64,000 nucleotides of DNA, taken from positions 62,001-126,000 of the forward strand of contig JAERTJ010000142.1 of assembly GCA_016844945.1 (NCBI GenBank). The letters are read 5' to 3'. Origin of the DNA: Fidelibacterota bacterium (GTDB lineage Bacteria > Fidelibacterota > UBA8477 > JABMPR01). Position numbers and translations under genes: made by a program. How positions within the stretch are numbered: position 1 is the first letter of the stretch; the number at the start of each line of letters is the position of its first letter. Of this stretch, positions 16,922 through 25,692 are shown piece by piece. The notes under the pieces were generated by a model. The model was not told the origin of the DNA, did not search any database, and worked only from the letters and a program-made list of their open reading frames with translations.

Positions 16922-18937
16922 TCAATACTCCAACAGCCTCTCAGCTGCTTTACGGATGTCCTCTGTTTGAGGCAACACTTCATCCTCAAGATCCCAGTTA
17001 AAGGGTACGGGACTGTCCTTTGTTGCTACCCTCAGAACAGGTCCATCCAGTAATTCAAAATATTCTTCAGCAATGATAGCCGCTACTTCAGCGCCGGGTC
17101 CTGCTGTCAAGGTATCTTCATATACGACCAGGGCTTTGCTGGTTTTCTGCAGGGATTTACCGATACTATGCTTGTCCAGAGGACTCAATGTTCTCAGGTC
17201 AATAATTTCAATTGATACACCATGGCTTTTTTCCAGGATACGAGCAGCTTCCAGAGATTTGTAGACCATGAGTCCATATGTCACAATGGTCAGATCATTC
17301 CCTTCTCTAACTACAGCAGCCTGTCCAAATGGCAGGAGATAATTCTCATCGGGTTCTGGACGCTTGGCAAAACCCTGTCGATACATCCCTTTGTGTTCCA
17401 GGAAGAGGACGGGATCATCAATACGACAGGCGTATTTCAATAACCCTTTGGCATCTGCCGCATTGGATGGATAGACAATATGGATACCTGGTAGGTGCAT
17501 AAAAAAGCCCTCGATGCTCTGGCTATGACAGAGACCACCATGAATATATCCACCCACTGGTGTTCGAATAACCATGGGACAGGAATAGGTGTTATTGCTT
17601 CGATAGCGAATGGTTGCTACTTCATTACGGATCTGCATCATGGCTGTCCAGATGTAATCACCAAATTGAATTTCAACCACAGGCTTTAACCCGGCAACTG
17701 CAGCTCCAACAGCGGTTCCAACAATAGATGCTTCTGCCAGGGGTGAGTTAAAAACTCTGTCAGATCCAAAATCAGTTGAAAGTCCTTTGGTTGCTGTAAA
17801 AACGCCACCCTTCCCGTCAGCCACATCTTGGCCGTAAATGATCATGTTTTCATTGCGGGTCATTTCTTCATAGAGGGCATGATTTACGGCATCTACAATG
17901 ACCAATTCATTCCCTTTTGATGGAGGCTCTATCACTTCAACTTCCAGTAAATTCTCGTCGATCACATAGCGGGTTGCTTCTGATTTTTCAGGGTAAGGGG
18001 CTGACATGGCACGTTCGGCAACCTCATCAACTGCATCAATGACTTCATTCCAGGCAACCTGAAATTCCTCTGGACTTATAATTCCATCTATTTCACAAGA
18101 GGTTCTGAATCTTTCGATGGGATCGCGTTTTTGTTCTTCGGTCAGTTCCTCAGCATCCCTGTATTTACGATGGTCGTCGGAAGATGAGTGGGGCATGAGC
18201 CGCACCACGTTAGAAACCACAATAGCTGGTCCGTTTCCGTCACGGATGCTCTTAATCGCTTCGGTGAAGGTTTTGTGGGCTTCGAAAAAGTCAGTACCAT
18301 CAGTTTCAAACCGGTTGAGGTTTCGATAGCCACCCACCATATCATATACGGACCCTTCTGCCATCTGGGAAGCCTTGGGGACGGAGATGGCGAATCCATT
18401 ATCTTCAATATGAAACAGGACGGGGAGTTTCTCACGGCTTGCCCAATTAAGTGCTTCATGGAATTCGCCCTGACTGGTAGTTCCTTCTCCTGATGAAACA
18501 TAGACCAGGGCACCTGTATCTGATTTTTTGGCTGCCATGGCAGTACCGACTGCCTGAAGGTATTGTGTTCCTGTAGGGCTGGATTGGGATACGATATTTA
18601 ATTCTTTTTTACCATAATGCTGGGGGAGTTGGCGGCCTCCAGAGCCAGGATCATCCTGCTTAGCCAGAAAGCCCAGAAAGAGATCTTCCATGGTCATTCC
18701 AAGCCCTAGAACCATGGCTTGGTCACGGTAGTACGGGTATGACCAATCTACTTCAGGATTCATGTTCATGGCACAGGCAAGTTGAGCCCCCTCATGACCG
18801 GCTGCTCCAATATGAAAAAAGGATTTTCCCTGGCGTAAAAGGGTTAGCATTTTCTCATCAGTTCGACGAGAGGTAGCCATAATCTTGAAAATTTTGAGGA
18901 GTTCTTCTTTGGAGTAACCCCTAAAGCTTTTAGCCAC
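16922..18937 (-). CDS. Branched-chain 2-oxoacid dehydrogenase E1, fused alpha and beta subunits
   Basis: 671 residues, starting at a GTG with GGAG 8 nt upstream. Residues 1 to about 320 are the alpha subunit with the thiamine diphosphate motif (SSGEGTTSQGEFHEALNWA ... HIEDNGFAISVP) and the HSSSDDHRKYR phosphorylation-loop-like segment typical of branched-chain E1. From about 345 the beta subunit follows (ALYEEMTRNENMIIYGQDVAD ... VGGYIHGGLCHSQS ... DLRTLSPLD). Fusion of the two into one chain is common in FCB bacteria. It decarboxylates valine, leucine and isoleucine 2-oxoacids. Gap to the E2 gene is 28 bases. Confidence 0.93.
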   Translation of the reverse strand: MAKSFRGYSKEELLKIFKIMATSRRTDEKMLTLLRQGKSFFHIGAAGHEGAQLACAMNMNPEVDWSYPYYRDQAMVLGLGMTMEDLFLGFLAKQDDPGSGGRQLPQHYGKKELNIVSQSSPTGTQYLQAVGTAMAAKKSDTGALVYVSSGEGTTSQGEFHEALNWASREKLPVLFHIEDNGFAISVPKASQMAEGSVYDMVGGYRNLNRFETDGTDFFEAHKTFTEAIKSIRDGNGPAIVVSNVVRLMPHSSSDDHRKYRDAEELTEEQKRDPIERFRTSCEIDGIISPEEFQVAWNEVIDAVDEVAERAMSAPYPEKSEATRYVIDENLLEVEVIEPPSKGNELVIVDAVNHALYEEMTRNENMIIYGQDVADGKGGVFTATKGLSTDFGSDRVFNSPLAEASIVGTAVGAAVAGLKPVVEIQFGDYIWTAMMQIRNEVATIRYRSNNTYSCPMVIRTPVGGYIHGGLCHSQSIEGFFMHLPGIHIVYPSNAADAKGLLKYACRIDDPVLFLEHKGMYRQGFAKRPEPDENYLLPFGQAAVVREGNDLTIVTYGLMVYKSLEAARILEKSHGVSIEIIDLRTLSPLDKHSIGKSLQKTSKALVVYEDTLTAGPGAEVAAIIAEEYFELLDGPVLRVATKDSPVPFNWDLEDEVLPQTEDIRKAAERLLEY

Positions 18938-18950
18938 GCAAAATCTCCAC

Positions 18951-19589
18951 TTAAATGTTTATCGTATTGTCGAATTCAAAAACAGATTGAAACGCAGAAA
19001 TCAGGGTAGGAGAGACTTCTGATAGTTCAATGTCTCGCCCCAATAGCTTTTTCATACTCACAACCCCTTTTCCCTGGATACCACAGGGTATCATGCCGTG
19101 GAAATATGACATATTAGGTCTCACATTCAAGGCAAATCCATGCATGGTGACCCAGCGGGAAAGACGCACACCCATGGCACAGATTTTTTGATTCCCCACC
19201 CAAACACCTGTCATCCCTTTGATGCGTTCTCCTGAAACATTAAAGTGTTTCAATGTCAGAATGATAACCTCTTCCAGGTTTCTCATATACCAACTGACGC
19301 TCTTTTTGTGATCCTCAAGATTGATGATGGGGTATCCAACAAGTTGTCCTGGACCATGCCAGGTGATATCACCACCGCGATCGCTCTGAATGACTTCAGC
19401 ATCCTGGGGATCAAGGAGGTTGGACCGGTCAGAGTTTTTACCAAAAGTATACACGGGGGGATGTTCAATGAGGATTAGCGTATCAGAAATATCACCGGCT
19501 AATCTACTGGCATGGGTTTGCTTCTGATACTCCCAGGCTTCTTCATAGGGTGTAATACCTTTTTGTATAATTCTTAAATCATTCACCAT
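18951..19589 (-). CDS. lipB: Octanoyl-[acyl-carrier-protein]:protein octanoyltransferase
   Basis: 212 residues from the ATG at 19589, one base after the stop of the GAF gene. LipB signatures are clear: LILIEHPPVYTFGK, SDRGGDITWHGPGQLVGYPI, the catalytic Lys in NQKICAMGVRLSRWVTMHG, and the catalytic Cys in IPCGIQGKGV. It moves octanoate from acyl carrier protein to the lipoyl domain of E2, ahead of LipA. The track start at 19682 reads back into the GAF gene and is not needed. Its stop is 14 bases from the E1 start, so lipB, E1 and E2 are one unit. Confidence 0.94.
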   Translation of the reverse strand: MVNDLRIIQKGITPYEEAWEYQKQTHASRLAGDISDTLILIEHPPVYTFGKNSDRSNLLDPQDAEVIQSDRGGDITWHGPGQLVGYPIINLEDHKKSVSWYMRNLEEVIILTLKHFNVSGERIKGMTGVWVGNQKICAMGVRLSRWVTMHGFALNVRPNMSYFHGMIPCGIQGKGVVSMKKLLGRDIELSEVSPTLISAFQSVFEFDNTINI

Positions 19590-19590
19590 G

Positions 19591-20058
19591 CTAAAACAGG
19601 ACTTCCAATTTCTGACAAATTGATTCCAGCAGTTCTGTATCCTTTTCTGTAAAAGGTGCTGTGGCATGTGAGTCAATATCAAGTTCTGCTACAAACACTC
19701 CATCTTTCATAATGGGAAACACAACCTCTGAGTTCACATCTACACTGCACGACAGGTAATTATCTTCTAAACTGACATCCTGTATGATTCGGCTTGTTTG
19801 GGAAACAGCAACCTGACCACAGATGCCTTTCCCAAATGCGATTTTTACATGGTCTGTGGGAGCTCCTACATAGGGTCCCAAGATCAAATTTTCGCCAGAT
19901 TCGTCAACAATATAGAAGCCTACCCAATCATAGTGGGCGATCTGTTCTGCCAGCAATTCTGAGACCCCCCTCAATACATCATCTCGGTTTTCGTGGGTTG
20001 ATATCAAGGTATCAACTGAGATAAGAATTGGCTCTATAGCAGGAAATGGTTTATTCAT
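19591..20058 (-). CDS. GAF-domain protein, free methionine-R-sulfoxide reductase-like
   Basis: 155 residues from the ATG at 20058 with GAGG upstream. The domain matches the fRMsr (YebR) group: YDWVGFYIVDESGENLILGPYVG, FGKGICGQVAVSQTS, NYLSCSVDVNSEVVFPI and ELDIDSHATAPF. Two of the three cysteines used by Escherichia coli fRMsr have counterparts (ICG and LSCS); the first is missing (TDHVKIAFG). It could still reduce free methionine sulfoxide or have become a ligand sensor. It abuts lipB and probably starts the transcript. Confidence 0.75.
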   Translation of the reverse strand: MNKPFPAIEPILISVDTLISTHENRDDVLRGVSELLAEQIAHYDWVGFYIVDESGENLILGPYVGAPTDHVKIAFGKGICGQVAVSQTSRIIQDVSLEDNYLSCSVDVNSEVVFPIMKDGVFVAELDIDSHATAPFTEKDTELLESICQKLEVLF

Positions 20059-20153
20059 AAAAAAATCCTCAAATTTCAGCCTTGAGTGTAAGTACTTTGA
20101 ACCTTGTTGCCAAGCAGGTTCCACCCGTTTTAATTCCGGTCATGGTAACCATT

Positions 20154-20265
20154 GACAGTCTTCCCAATAGTTTGGGAAGCACCAAAAGCTCTATATCTCG
20201 TGGAAACTTACTGATAGCAAACAACATATTGTAGGTCTTCCCAGTTTATTGGGATTGCGACTGTC
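20154..20265. repeat. Inverted repeat with two nested hairpins between lpdA and the GAF gene
   Basis: GACAGTC at 20154 and its complement GACTGTC at 20259 bracket the element. Inside, CTTCCCAA-TAGT-TTGGGAAG (20160-20179) is a perfect 8-bp hairpin and TCCCA...TGGGA (20238-20253) a weaker one. No T-run follows, so this is more like a mobile or dispersed repeat than a terminator. Confidence 0.55.
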
Positions 20266-20286
20266 ACATTTGATTCTTAAATATGG

Positions 20287-21672
20287 CTAGAGGTGAATGC
20301 CTCGATCAAGAGCAAGACCTGAAGCCTCCATGATCATTTCAGAAAGGGTTGGATGTGCATGAATTGTTTCCAATATGGTTTCATGGGTTGCCTCAAGTGA
20401 ACGGGCAATGCCAATTTCAGCGATGAGCTCCGTGGCTTCAGCGCCGATGATGTGTGCACCCAGCAATTCTCCATATTTTGCATCATAGATCAGCTTGGTA
20501 AATCCGTCTGTTTCACCTGCAGCCATGGCTTTTCCAGAAACACGATAGGGGAATTTGCCAATCTTTATTTCATATCCGGCTTCACGAGCTGCCTTTTCAG
20601 TCAAACCAACTGAGGCTACTTGAGGGGTGCAATAGGTACAACCCGGGACATTATCATATCGCATGGGCTTTACATTCAGACCGGCAAGATGCTCAACAGC
20701 TGTGATTCCCTCATGGGAGGCCACATGTGCCAGCCAGGGCGGGCCTGCCACATCACCAATGGCATATATCCCAGCAGTCGTTGTCTGCATATAGTCATTG
20801 GTTTTAATCCAACCATTCTCCAGTTCGACACCTGCATCCTCAAGTCCCAGCTTCTCGATATTTCCCTGGACACCAATGGCAACTAGAACCTTATCCGCTT
20901 CCAGTTCTTTGACCTCACCACTTTCACTCTTCACACGGACAACTGCTTGATTTCCCGTAACAGAGATACCTTCAACTCGAGAGCTGGTAAGGGTCTTGAT
21001 CTTTTTACGTTTGAACATTTTTTGAAGTTCAGCGGACACATCATCATCTTCTATAGGAAGAATTTGGGGTAGCATCTCAATGACTGTTACCTGGCTGCCC
21101 ATGGCGGCGTAAAAATCGGCAAACTCCACACCGATGGCTCCTGCCCCAACAACAACCAATTGCTCAGGGATTGATTCAAGACTCATGGCTTCTTTGGAGG
21201 AGATAATAACCTCTCCATCAAAAGCAACACCGGGCATGGGACGTGGGCGAGCACCAGTGGCAACAATAATGTGTTCAGCGGAGATCTGCTTGTCCTCGAT
21301 AGCGATTTGATGATTTCCAAGTAAACGTGCGCTTCCATTGATGACATCCACGGTGTTCTTCTTCATCAAAAAATCAACACCTTTTGAAAGCTGACCGGCA
21401 ACCTGTCGCGAACGCTTGATAACAGAGGGAAAGTCTACCTCCACATCACCCACCTGAACGCCAAACTTCTTTGCTTTTTGAGCCGTACGCAGCACTTCGG
21501 CACTTTTCAAAAGGGCTTTAGTGGGGATGCATCCCCAATTCAGACAGATACCACCCAGGGCAGCTCGCTCAATCACCACAGCTTTTTTACCGAGTTGGGC
21601 TGCACGAATGGCGGCCACATATCCACCTGGTCCACCACCGATTATTGCGACATCATATTTTATTGATTTCAT
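20287..21672 (-). CDS. lpdA: Dihydrolipoyl dehydrogenase (E3)
   Basis: 461 residues. FAD-binding AIIGGGPGGYVAAIRAAQLG, the redox disulfide GGICLNWGCIPTKALL, the NAD motif LVVVGAGAIGVEFADFYAAMG, the second FAD motif IYAIGDVAG and the C-terminal HAHPTLSEMI active-site His-Glu pair are all present. It reoxidises dihydrolipoamide on E2 using NAD+. GAGGAA precedes the ATG. It lies upstream of the GAF-lipB-E1-E2 unit on the same strand, completing the set of complex components. Confidence 0.95.
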   Translation of the reverse strand: MKSIKYDVAIIGGGPGGYVAAIRAAQLGKKAVVIERAALGGICLNWGCIPTKALLKSAEVLRTAQKAKKFGVQVGDVEVDFPSVIKRSRQVAGQLSKGVDFLMKKNTVDVINGSARLLGNHQIAIEDKQISAEHIIVATGARPRPMPGVAFDGEVIISSKEAMSLESIPEQLVVVGAGAIGVEFADFYAAMGSQVTVIEMLPQILPIEDDDVSAELQKMFKRKKIKTLTSSRVEGISVTGNQAVVRVKSESGEVKELEADKVLVAIGVQGNIEKLGLEDAGVELENGWIKTNDYMQTTTAGIYAIGDVAGPPWLAHVASHEGITAVEHLAGLNVKPMRYDNVPGCTYCTPQVASVGLTEKAAREAGYEIKIGKFPYRVSGKAMAAGETDGFTKLIYDAKYGELLGAHIIGAEATELIAEIGIARSLEATHETILETIHAHPTLSEMIMEASGLALDRGIHL

Positions 21673-21719
21673 GATTGTTCCTCGTTGTAATCACAACCTT
21701 GCGAAGGCTTAGAGCCTTC

Positions 21720-22442
21720 TCAAGACTTCTCTTTAAGGTGGACCCGTAACGCCTCCAACTTCTCAACTGTTCCTATGTCAATCCAATAGGCATCACCTAT
21801 GGGAAATGAACCAATGTTTTCTCCGGCTTGAGCTGCCTTCATATACACGGGAATGGTAGAAAATATGTCACCCATGCCATCCATATATTTAAACAAGCGG
21901 GGAGATATAACTTGAATTCCCTGGAATGCCCACGCTTCGAAGGGGTCACTATTCCAGGAGATGGTATCACCTGTTTTACGGTTCTCCCACCCACACAAAT
22001 AGTTCTCTTCATTGAATCGCAGATATCTTGAGGTGTTACGATCAGCAACTGCCAGGGTTGCCAGATTATTTTGATCTACATGTTGATTGAAAAGGGCGTG
22101 CAGGTCCAGTGTCGAATAAATATCACTGTTGCAGACCAGGAAAGCTTCTTCATTCTGGAAATACTCTACCGCGTGGAGCAAGCCTCCACCTGTCTCTAGA
22201 AGTTCTTCTTCTCTGGATATATGTATGGTCATACCAAACTCTTTAGACTCAACAAAATCCACGACCTGTTCGGCGAAATGATGAACATTTATTACCAGGG
22301 TGTCAACTCCAGCTGCTTTCAGTTTCAAAATATTGTGCTCAAGGAGTGTCTTGTCACCTGCCATCACCAGACATTTTGGATGTCGGTCAGTCAGGGGTTT
22401 TAACCGAGTTCCTTTACCCGCAGCAAAAAGCATAGCTTTCAT
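21720..22442 (-). CDS. MurU-like sugar-phosphate nucleotidyltransferase
   Basis: 240 residues with the nucleotidyltransferase signature MKAMLFAAGKGTRLKPLTDRHPK, the LETGGGL segment and SDIYSTLD metal site. It resembles N-acetylmuramate-1-phosphate uridylyltransferase (MurU) of the Pseudomonas cell-wall recycling route. The assignment is strengthened by its partner 24 bases upstream, whose N-terminal half looks like the AmgK kinase that makes the MurU substrate. Other nucleotidyltransferase roles such as mannose-1-phosphate guanylylation are possible. Confidence 0.8.
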   Translation of the reverse strand: MKAMLFAAGKGTRLKPLTDRHPKCLVMAGDKTLLEHNILKLKAAGVDTLVINVHHFAEQVVDFVESKEFGMTIHISREEELLETGGGLLHAVEYFQNEEAFLVCNSDIYSTLDLHALFNQHVDQNNLATLAVADRNTSRYLRFNEENYLCGWENRKTGDTISWNSDPFEAWAFQGIQVISPRLFKYMDGMGDIFSTIPVYMKAAQAGENIGSFPIGDAYWIDIGTVEKLEALRVHLKEKS

Positions 22443-22466
22443 ATTTTACACAGCACCCATTCTTGC

Positions 22467-23885
22467 CTATTGCTCTAGCTCTCTATGGTGGAGAACTACA
22501 TCAATATCATGGGTTTCCTTCAGGTGGGCTGCCAGACGGTTGGCTGAATGCACTGAACGGTGTTGACCACCTGTACAACCAAAACTGATCATTAGATCTG
22601 TAAAGTTCTGTTCCTCATAACTGGTTACTGCAGCATCCACCATGGTGTAGATCCGTCTTAACCAGCGGTCCATATCTGGTTTGTCTGCAAACCAGTCAAC
22701 GACTTCCTGGTCGTTAGCCGATAATTTTTTATAGGCAATTTCACGACCTGGATTGGGTAAAAAACGACAATCAAAAACAAATCCGCCACCATGACCCCGG
22801 TCATCAACCGGTACACCTTTTTTAAATGAGAAGCTGGAAATGCGAACCTTGAGTCTCAGGTTTGCCTTACCAAACTCCCGAAGCGCAGAGGATTGAATAA
22901 GCTGCTGAAAAACATCCTTCATCACCGGAATTTCGATGGGTAGATCAACCTTACGCATCAAGTATTCCAGGTTTCTAATGGCATAGGGAATACTCTGGAG
23001 AAAGTGGGTTTTCCGCTCATAAAAACCTCGATACCCATAGGCTCCCATGGCTTGCATGATGCGGATAAACACAAAGGCATAATAGTGTTTTGTAAATGCC
23101 TCACGGTCAATGGGAAGGATTTCATTTACAGCATTCAGATAATGATCAAGAAGGTGTTCTCTAACCTCAAAAGGAAGGTCTGCTTTGGCATCAAAAAGGA
23201 GAGAAGCGATATCATATTGAAGAGCACCCTTACGCCCTCCCTGATAATCAATAAACCAGGGCTTACCATCTTTGAGCATGATATTTCGGGATTGAAAATC
23301 GCGATACAGAAAATGGTTTCCATCAGCTTCCAGGAGAAAGTCTGTAAACGTACGAAAATCCTGTTCCAATTTTTGCTCATTGAATCTGATGTGAGCCAAT
23401 TTTAGAAAGTAGTATTTGAAGTAGTTCAGGTCCCACATCATGGACTGACGATCAAAACTGTGGTGGGGGTATGATTTTCTATAGTCAAGACCTTCACCAC
23501 CTTTGATTTGGAATTGAGGGAGTAAGGAAACGACCTGCTCGTAAGTTTTGAGTAGTTCTGGTGGAAAATCTTTTTGCCCTTCACGAACCTTCAACAGATA
23601 GTCAAAGAGAGTCACATCACCCAGGTCTTCCTGAAGGTAGATATCACTGGACAAGTCTTCGGCGTAAATTTCCGGAACAGTCAAGCCTTTGGAGTGAAAA
23701 TGTTTTGAGAAGGAAATGAAAGCATCATTCTCGAGCCTGTCCTGGTTTTTCGCACCGATTACAGAGCGCTTCCCGTTTGTGATCCGAAAGTATTCTCTGT
23801 TAGACCCATGGGCTGGGAGTGGGCTTAAATCTTCAACCTTTTCACCAAAATGGGTTTCAAATAGCTGTTTCAACTTTTCAGGCAT
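22467..23885 (-). CDS. AmgK-like sugar kinase fused to a RapZ C-terminal domain
   Basis: 472 residues. Residues 1 to about 320 are an APH-fold kinase (HGSNREYFRI, IYLQEDLGDVTLFDYL, catalytic FLYRDFQSRNIMLKDG and metal-binding WFIDYQGGRKGALQYDIASL) like AmgK, which phosphorylates N-acetylmuramate/glucosamine at C1. From about 350 comes the C-terminal domain of RapZ (VRISSFSFKKGVPVD, GFVFDCRFLPNPG, and the ligand loop ISFGCTGGQHRSV). In Escherichia coli this domain binds glucosamine-6-phosphate and regulates GlmS. The fusion suggests coupling of recycling to amino-sugar level; this is inferred. The RBS is the AGAGAGAG run. Confidence 0.85.
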   Translation of the reverse strand: MPEKLKQLFETHFGEKVEDLSPLPAHGSNREYFRITNGKRSVIGAKNQDRLENDAFISFSKHFHSKGLTVPEIYAEDLSSDIYLQEDLGDVTLFDYLLKVREGQKDFPPELLKTYEQVVSLLPQFQIKGGEGLDYRKSYPHHSFDRQSMMWDLNYFKYYFLKLAHIRFNEQKLEQDFRTFTDFLLEADGNHFLYRDFQSRNIMLKDGKPWFIDYQGGRKGALQYDIASLLFDAKADLPFEVREHLLDHYLNAVNEILPIDREAFTKHYYAFVFIRIMQAMGAYGYRGFYERKTHFLQSIPYAIRNLEYLMRKVDLPIEIPVMKDVFQQLIQSSALREFGKANLRLKVRISSFSFKKGVPVDDRGHGGGFVFDCRFLPNPGREIAYKKLSANDQEVVDWFADKPDMDRWLRRIYTMVDAAVTSYEEQNFTDLMISFGCTGGQHRSVHSANRLAAHLKETHDIDVVLHHRELEQ

Positions 23886-24252
23886 ATCTCTCTCTTTTAT
23901 TTCACGTCTAATTCATGGTTAATGATAAAATGTATATCTATTGAGCCACAGATTTACACGGATTATTACTGATAGTCTTTCCTGCTAGACTTATCCCTAT
24001 AAACCTATTTATTAATTTTGCGATCTTTGCGACCTCTGCGGTTAATCGCTTTCACCAAAATGGGTCTCAAATAATTGTTTCAACTTTTCAGGCATATCTC
24101 TCTCTTTTATTTCATTTCTTATTCAAGGTTAACGATTAACTCGTGAGTCACAGATTTGCACGGATTCTCACTGATAGTCTTTCCTGTTAGACTTAATCGT
24201 ATAAACCTATCTATAAGTTTTGCGTGCTTTGCGACCTCTGCGGTTAAGTGCT
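23841..24252 (-). repeat. Tandem duplication of about 200 bp covering the amgK-rapZ gene start
   Basis: Copy 1 (23841-24050) and copy 2 (24051-24252) are head-to-tail and, by eye, around 85-90% identical with one short deletion in copy 2. Each carries the first 15 codons of the kinase gene, its ribosome-binding region, and upstream text of the type CCACAGATTT.CACGGATT ... TTTGCGACCTCTGCGGTTAA that looks like a dispersed intergenic element. The interval 23886-24266 holds no other gene. Confidence 0.9.
24042..24095 (-). CDS. 17-codon upstream ORF copied from the kinase gene start
   Basis: Copy 2 of the duplication has the same ribosome-binding run and ATG as the kinase gene and reads MPEKLKQLFETHFGESD then TAA. 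Compared with the true gene start it differs at three codons (CAA/CAG, TTA/CTA, GAG/GAA), all silent. It could be a decaying duplicate or a translated leader peptide; expression is not shown. Confidence 0.4.
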   Translation of the reverse strand: MPEKLKQLFETHFGESD

Positions 24253-24266
24253 CTAGTGAGTCCTGC

Positions 24267-24836
24267 TTAGAGGTTCTTCATACTGATGATACTCAAAAAC
24301 TCAGCCCGAGTTTCAGCTTCATCATGAAATTCACCCAACATGGCAGAGGTTGTGGCAAAAGAGTTCTGTTTTTCTACGCCACGCATCTGCATGCAAAGAT
24401 GACGTCCCTCAAGAACAACTGCCACGCCTGCAGGGTCCAACAAGCCATTCAACGCCTCAGCAACCTGATGGGTAATCCGTTCCTGGATTTGAAGACGGCG
24501 GGAATACATTTCAAGAATTCTGGGTATTTTTGACAGGCCAATCACCTTGCCTCTGGGGATATAAGCAACATGGGCTTTTCCAAAAAAGGGCAACATGTGG
24601 TGCTCACACATACTGAAAAATTCAATATCTCTGACCACCACCATTTCTGAACACTTATCTTCAAAAATGGCATCATTCAACACCTCTTCAAGATTCTGTT
24701 CATACCCTCGAGCTATGAATTTCCAGGCTTTGGCTACGCGATGTGGGGTTCGAATCAAACCCTCTCTAGTGGGGTCTTCACCTATTTCTGTTAACAAACT
24801 ATGGGTAAGGTCTTCAAGTTTTTTCAAGTCTTCCAT
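24267..24836 (-). CDS. folE: GTP cyclohydrolase I
   Basis: 189 residues of a standard type I enzyme: [20 protein letters not shown], the zinc site [43 protein letters not shown] and the second zinc Cys in [12 protein letters not shown]. It converts GTP to dihydroneopterin triphosphate, entry to both folate and queuosine. Its ATG overlaps the stop of the queuosine-precursor transporter gene as TAATG, and a QueD-like gene lies further upstream, so in this context queuosine or a pterin is the likely product. Confidence 0.96.
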   Translation of the reverse strand: MEDLKKLEDLTHSLLTEIGEDPTREGLIRTPHRVAKAWKFIARGYEQNLEEVLNDAIFEDKCSEMVVVRDIEFFSMCEHHMLPFFGKAHVAYIPRGKVIGLSKIPRILEMYSRRLQIQERITHQVAEALNGLLDPAGVAVVLEGRHLCMQMRGVEKQNSFATTSAMLGEFHDEAETRAEFLSIISMKNL

Positions 24837-25642
24837 TATTTCTCCTGCCCTTCGGCTGATAATTCTAATTCAACATCCACAAGTGGATCAATCTCCAGAT
24901 AGCGTGAAAGATAATGTACACCAAGATAAAAAGGACCGGTATCAATCAGCGCGACAAACAATTTAAAGGTGTATCCTGATGCAATAAAGATGAGTAGTTG
25001 ATTAAAAATTGGTTTAGCCATATCTACTGGAAGCGCTTTGGCATAGTAGTGGGTTACCAGGATAACAGCCACCGTGTCTACGAGCTGACTGACCAGCGTG
25101 GAACCGTTGTTTCTTAACCAGAGATGTTTTCCTTTGGTTAATTTCTTCCAGAAGTGGAACATGTAAACATCCACAAATTGAGCTGCCAGATATGCAATCA
25201 TAGAAGCTGTCACAGCCCCAAACGTTAATGCCCTGACTTCATGGAATATGGGTAGTCGCCCTGCAGCATCCCTGGCAATTTCACCAGAAGCTGTCAGGGT
25301 TTCGAAACCAGGCATGATTCCTCCCAACCACATAATAAACATGACCCACAGGTTCAAAATCAAACCTACAAATACCACAAAATTTGCGCGCTTGCGTCCA
25401 TAAAGTTCACTGATTAGATCGGTAGCGAGAAAGGTTAGCGGATATGGCAATACTCCGACAGCAACTGCAAAAACAATGTCTCCCGTGCTTTCAAAATTCA
25501 AGGTGAATAACTTGATAAAGCGACTGATTCCCAGAATGTTAAGCATAGCCAGGGTTCCCAGAAACAGTCCCGCCAGGATCAGGAAAACCCGTTCTCTTCG
25601 CTGAGCAATTTCAGGCGAGGGGGTGGTATTGTTAAATATCAT
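24836..25642 (-). CDS. Queuosine precursor transporter (YhhQ/QPTR family)
   Basis: 268 residues, six or more membrane helices. [30 protein letters not shown] is the family hallmark, followed by [41 protein letters not shown]. YhhQ imports preQ0 or preQ1. Finding an importer next to folE and a QueD-like gene suggests mixed synthesis and salvage, or that the QueD-like protein serves another pterin. The C-terminus has an unusual acidic tail ([10 protein letters not shown]). Confidence 0.9.
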   Translation of the reverse strand: MIFNNTTPSPEIAQRRERVFLILAGLFLGTLAMLNILGISRFIKLFTLNFESTGDIVFAVAVGVLPYPLTFLATDLISELYGRKRANFVVFVGLILNLWVMFIMWLGGIMPGFETLTASGEIARDAAGRLPIFHEVRALTFGAVTASMIAYLAAQFVDVYMFHFWKKLTKGKHLWLRNNGSTLVSQLVDTVAVILVTHYYAKALPVDMAKPIFNQLLIFIASGYTFKLFVALIDTGPFYLGVHYLSRYLEIDPLVDVELELSAEGQEK

Positions 25643-25692
25643 ATTTCATCCTCTGCAAGGAGTTGTGTGATTTTTCAGGTATTTCGAAAGCT

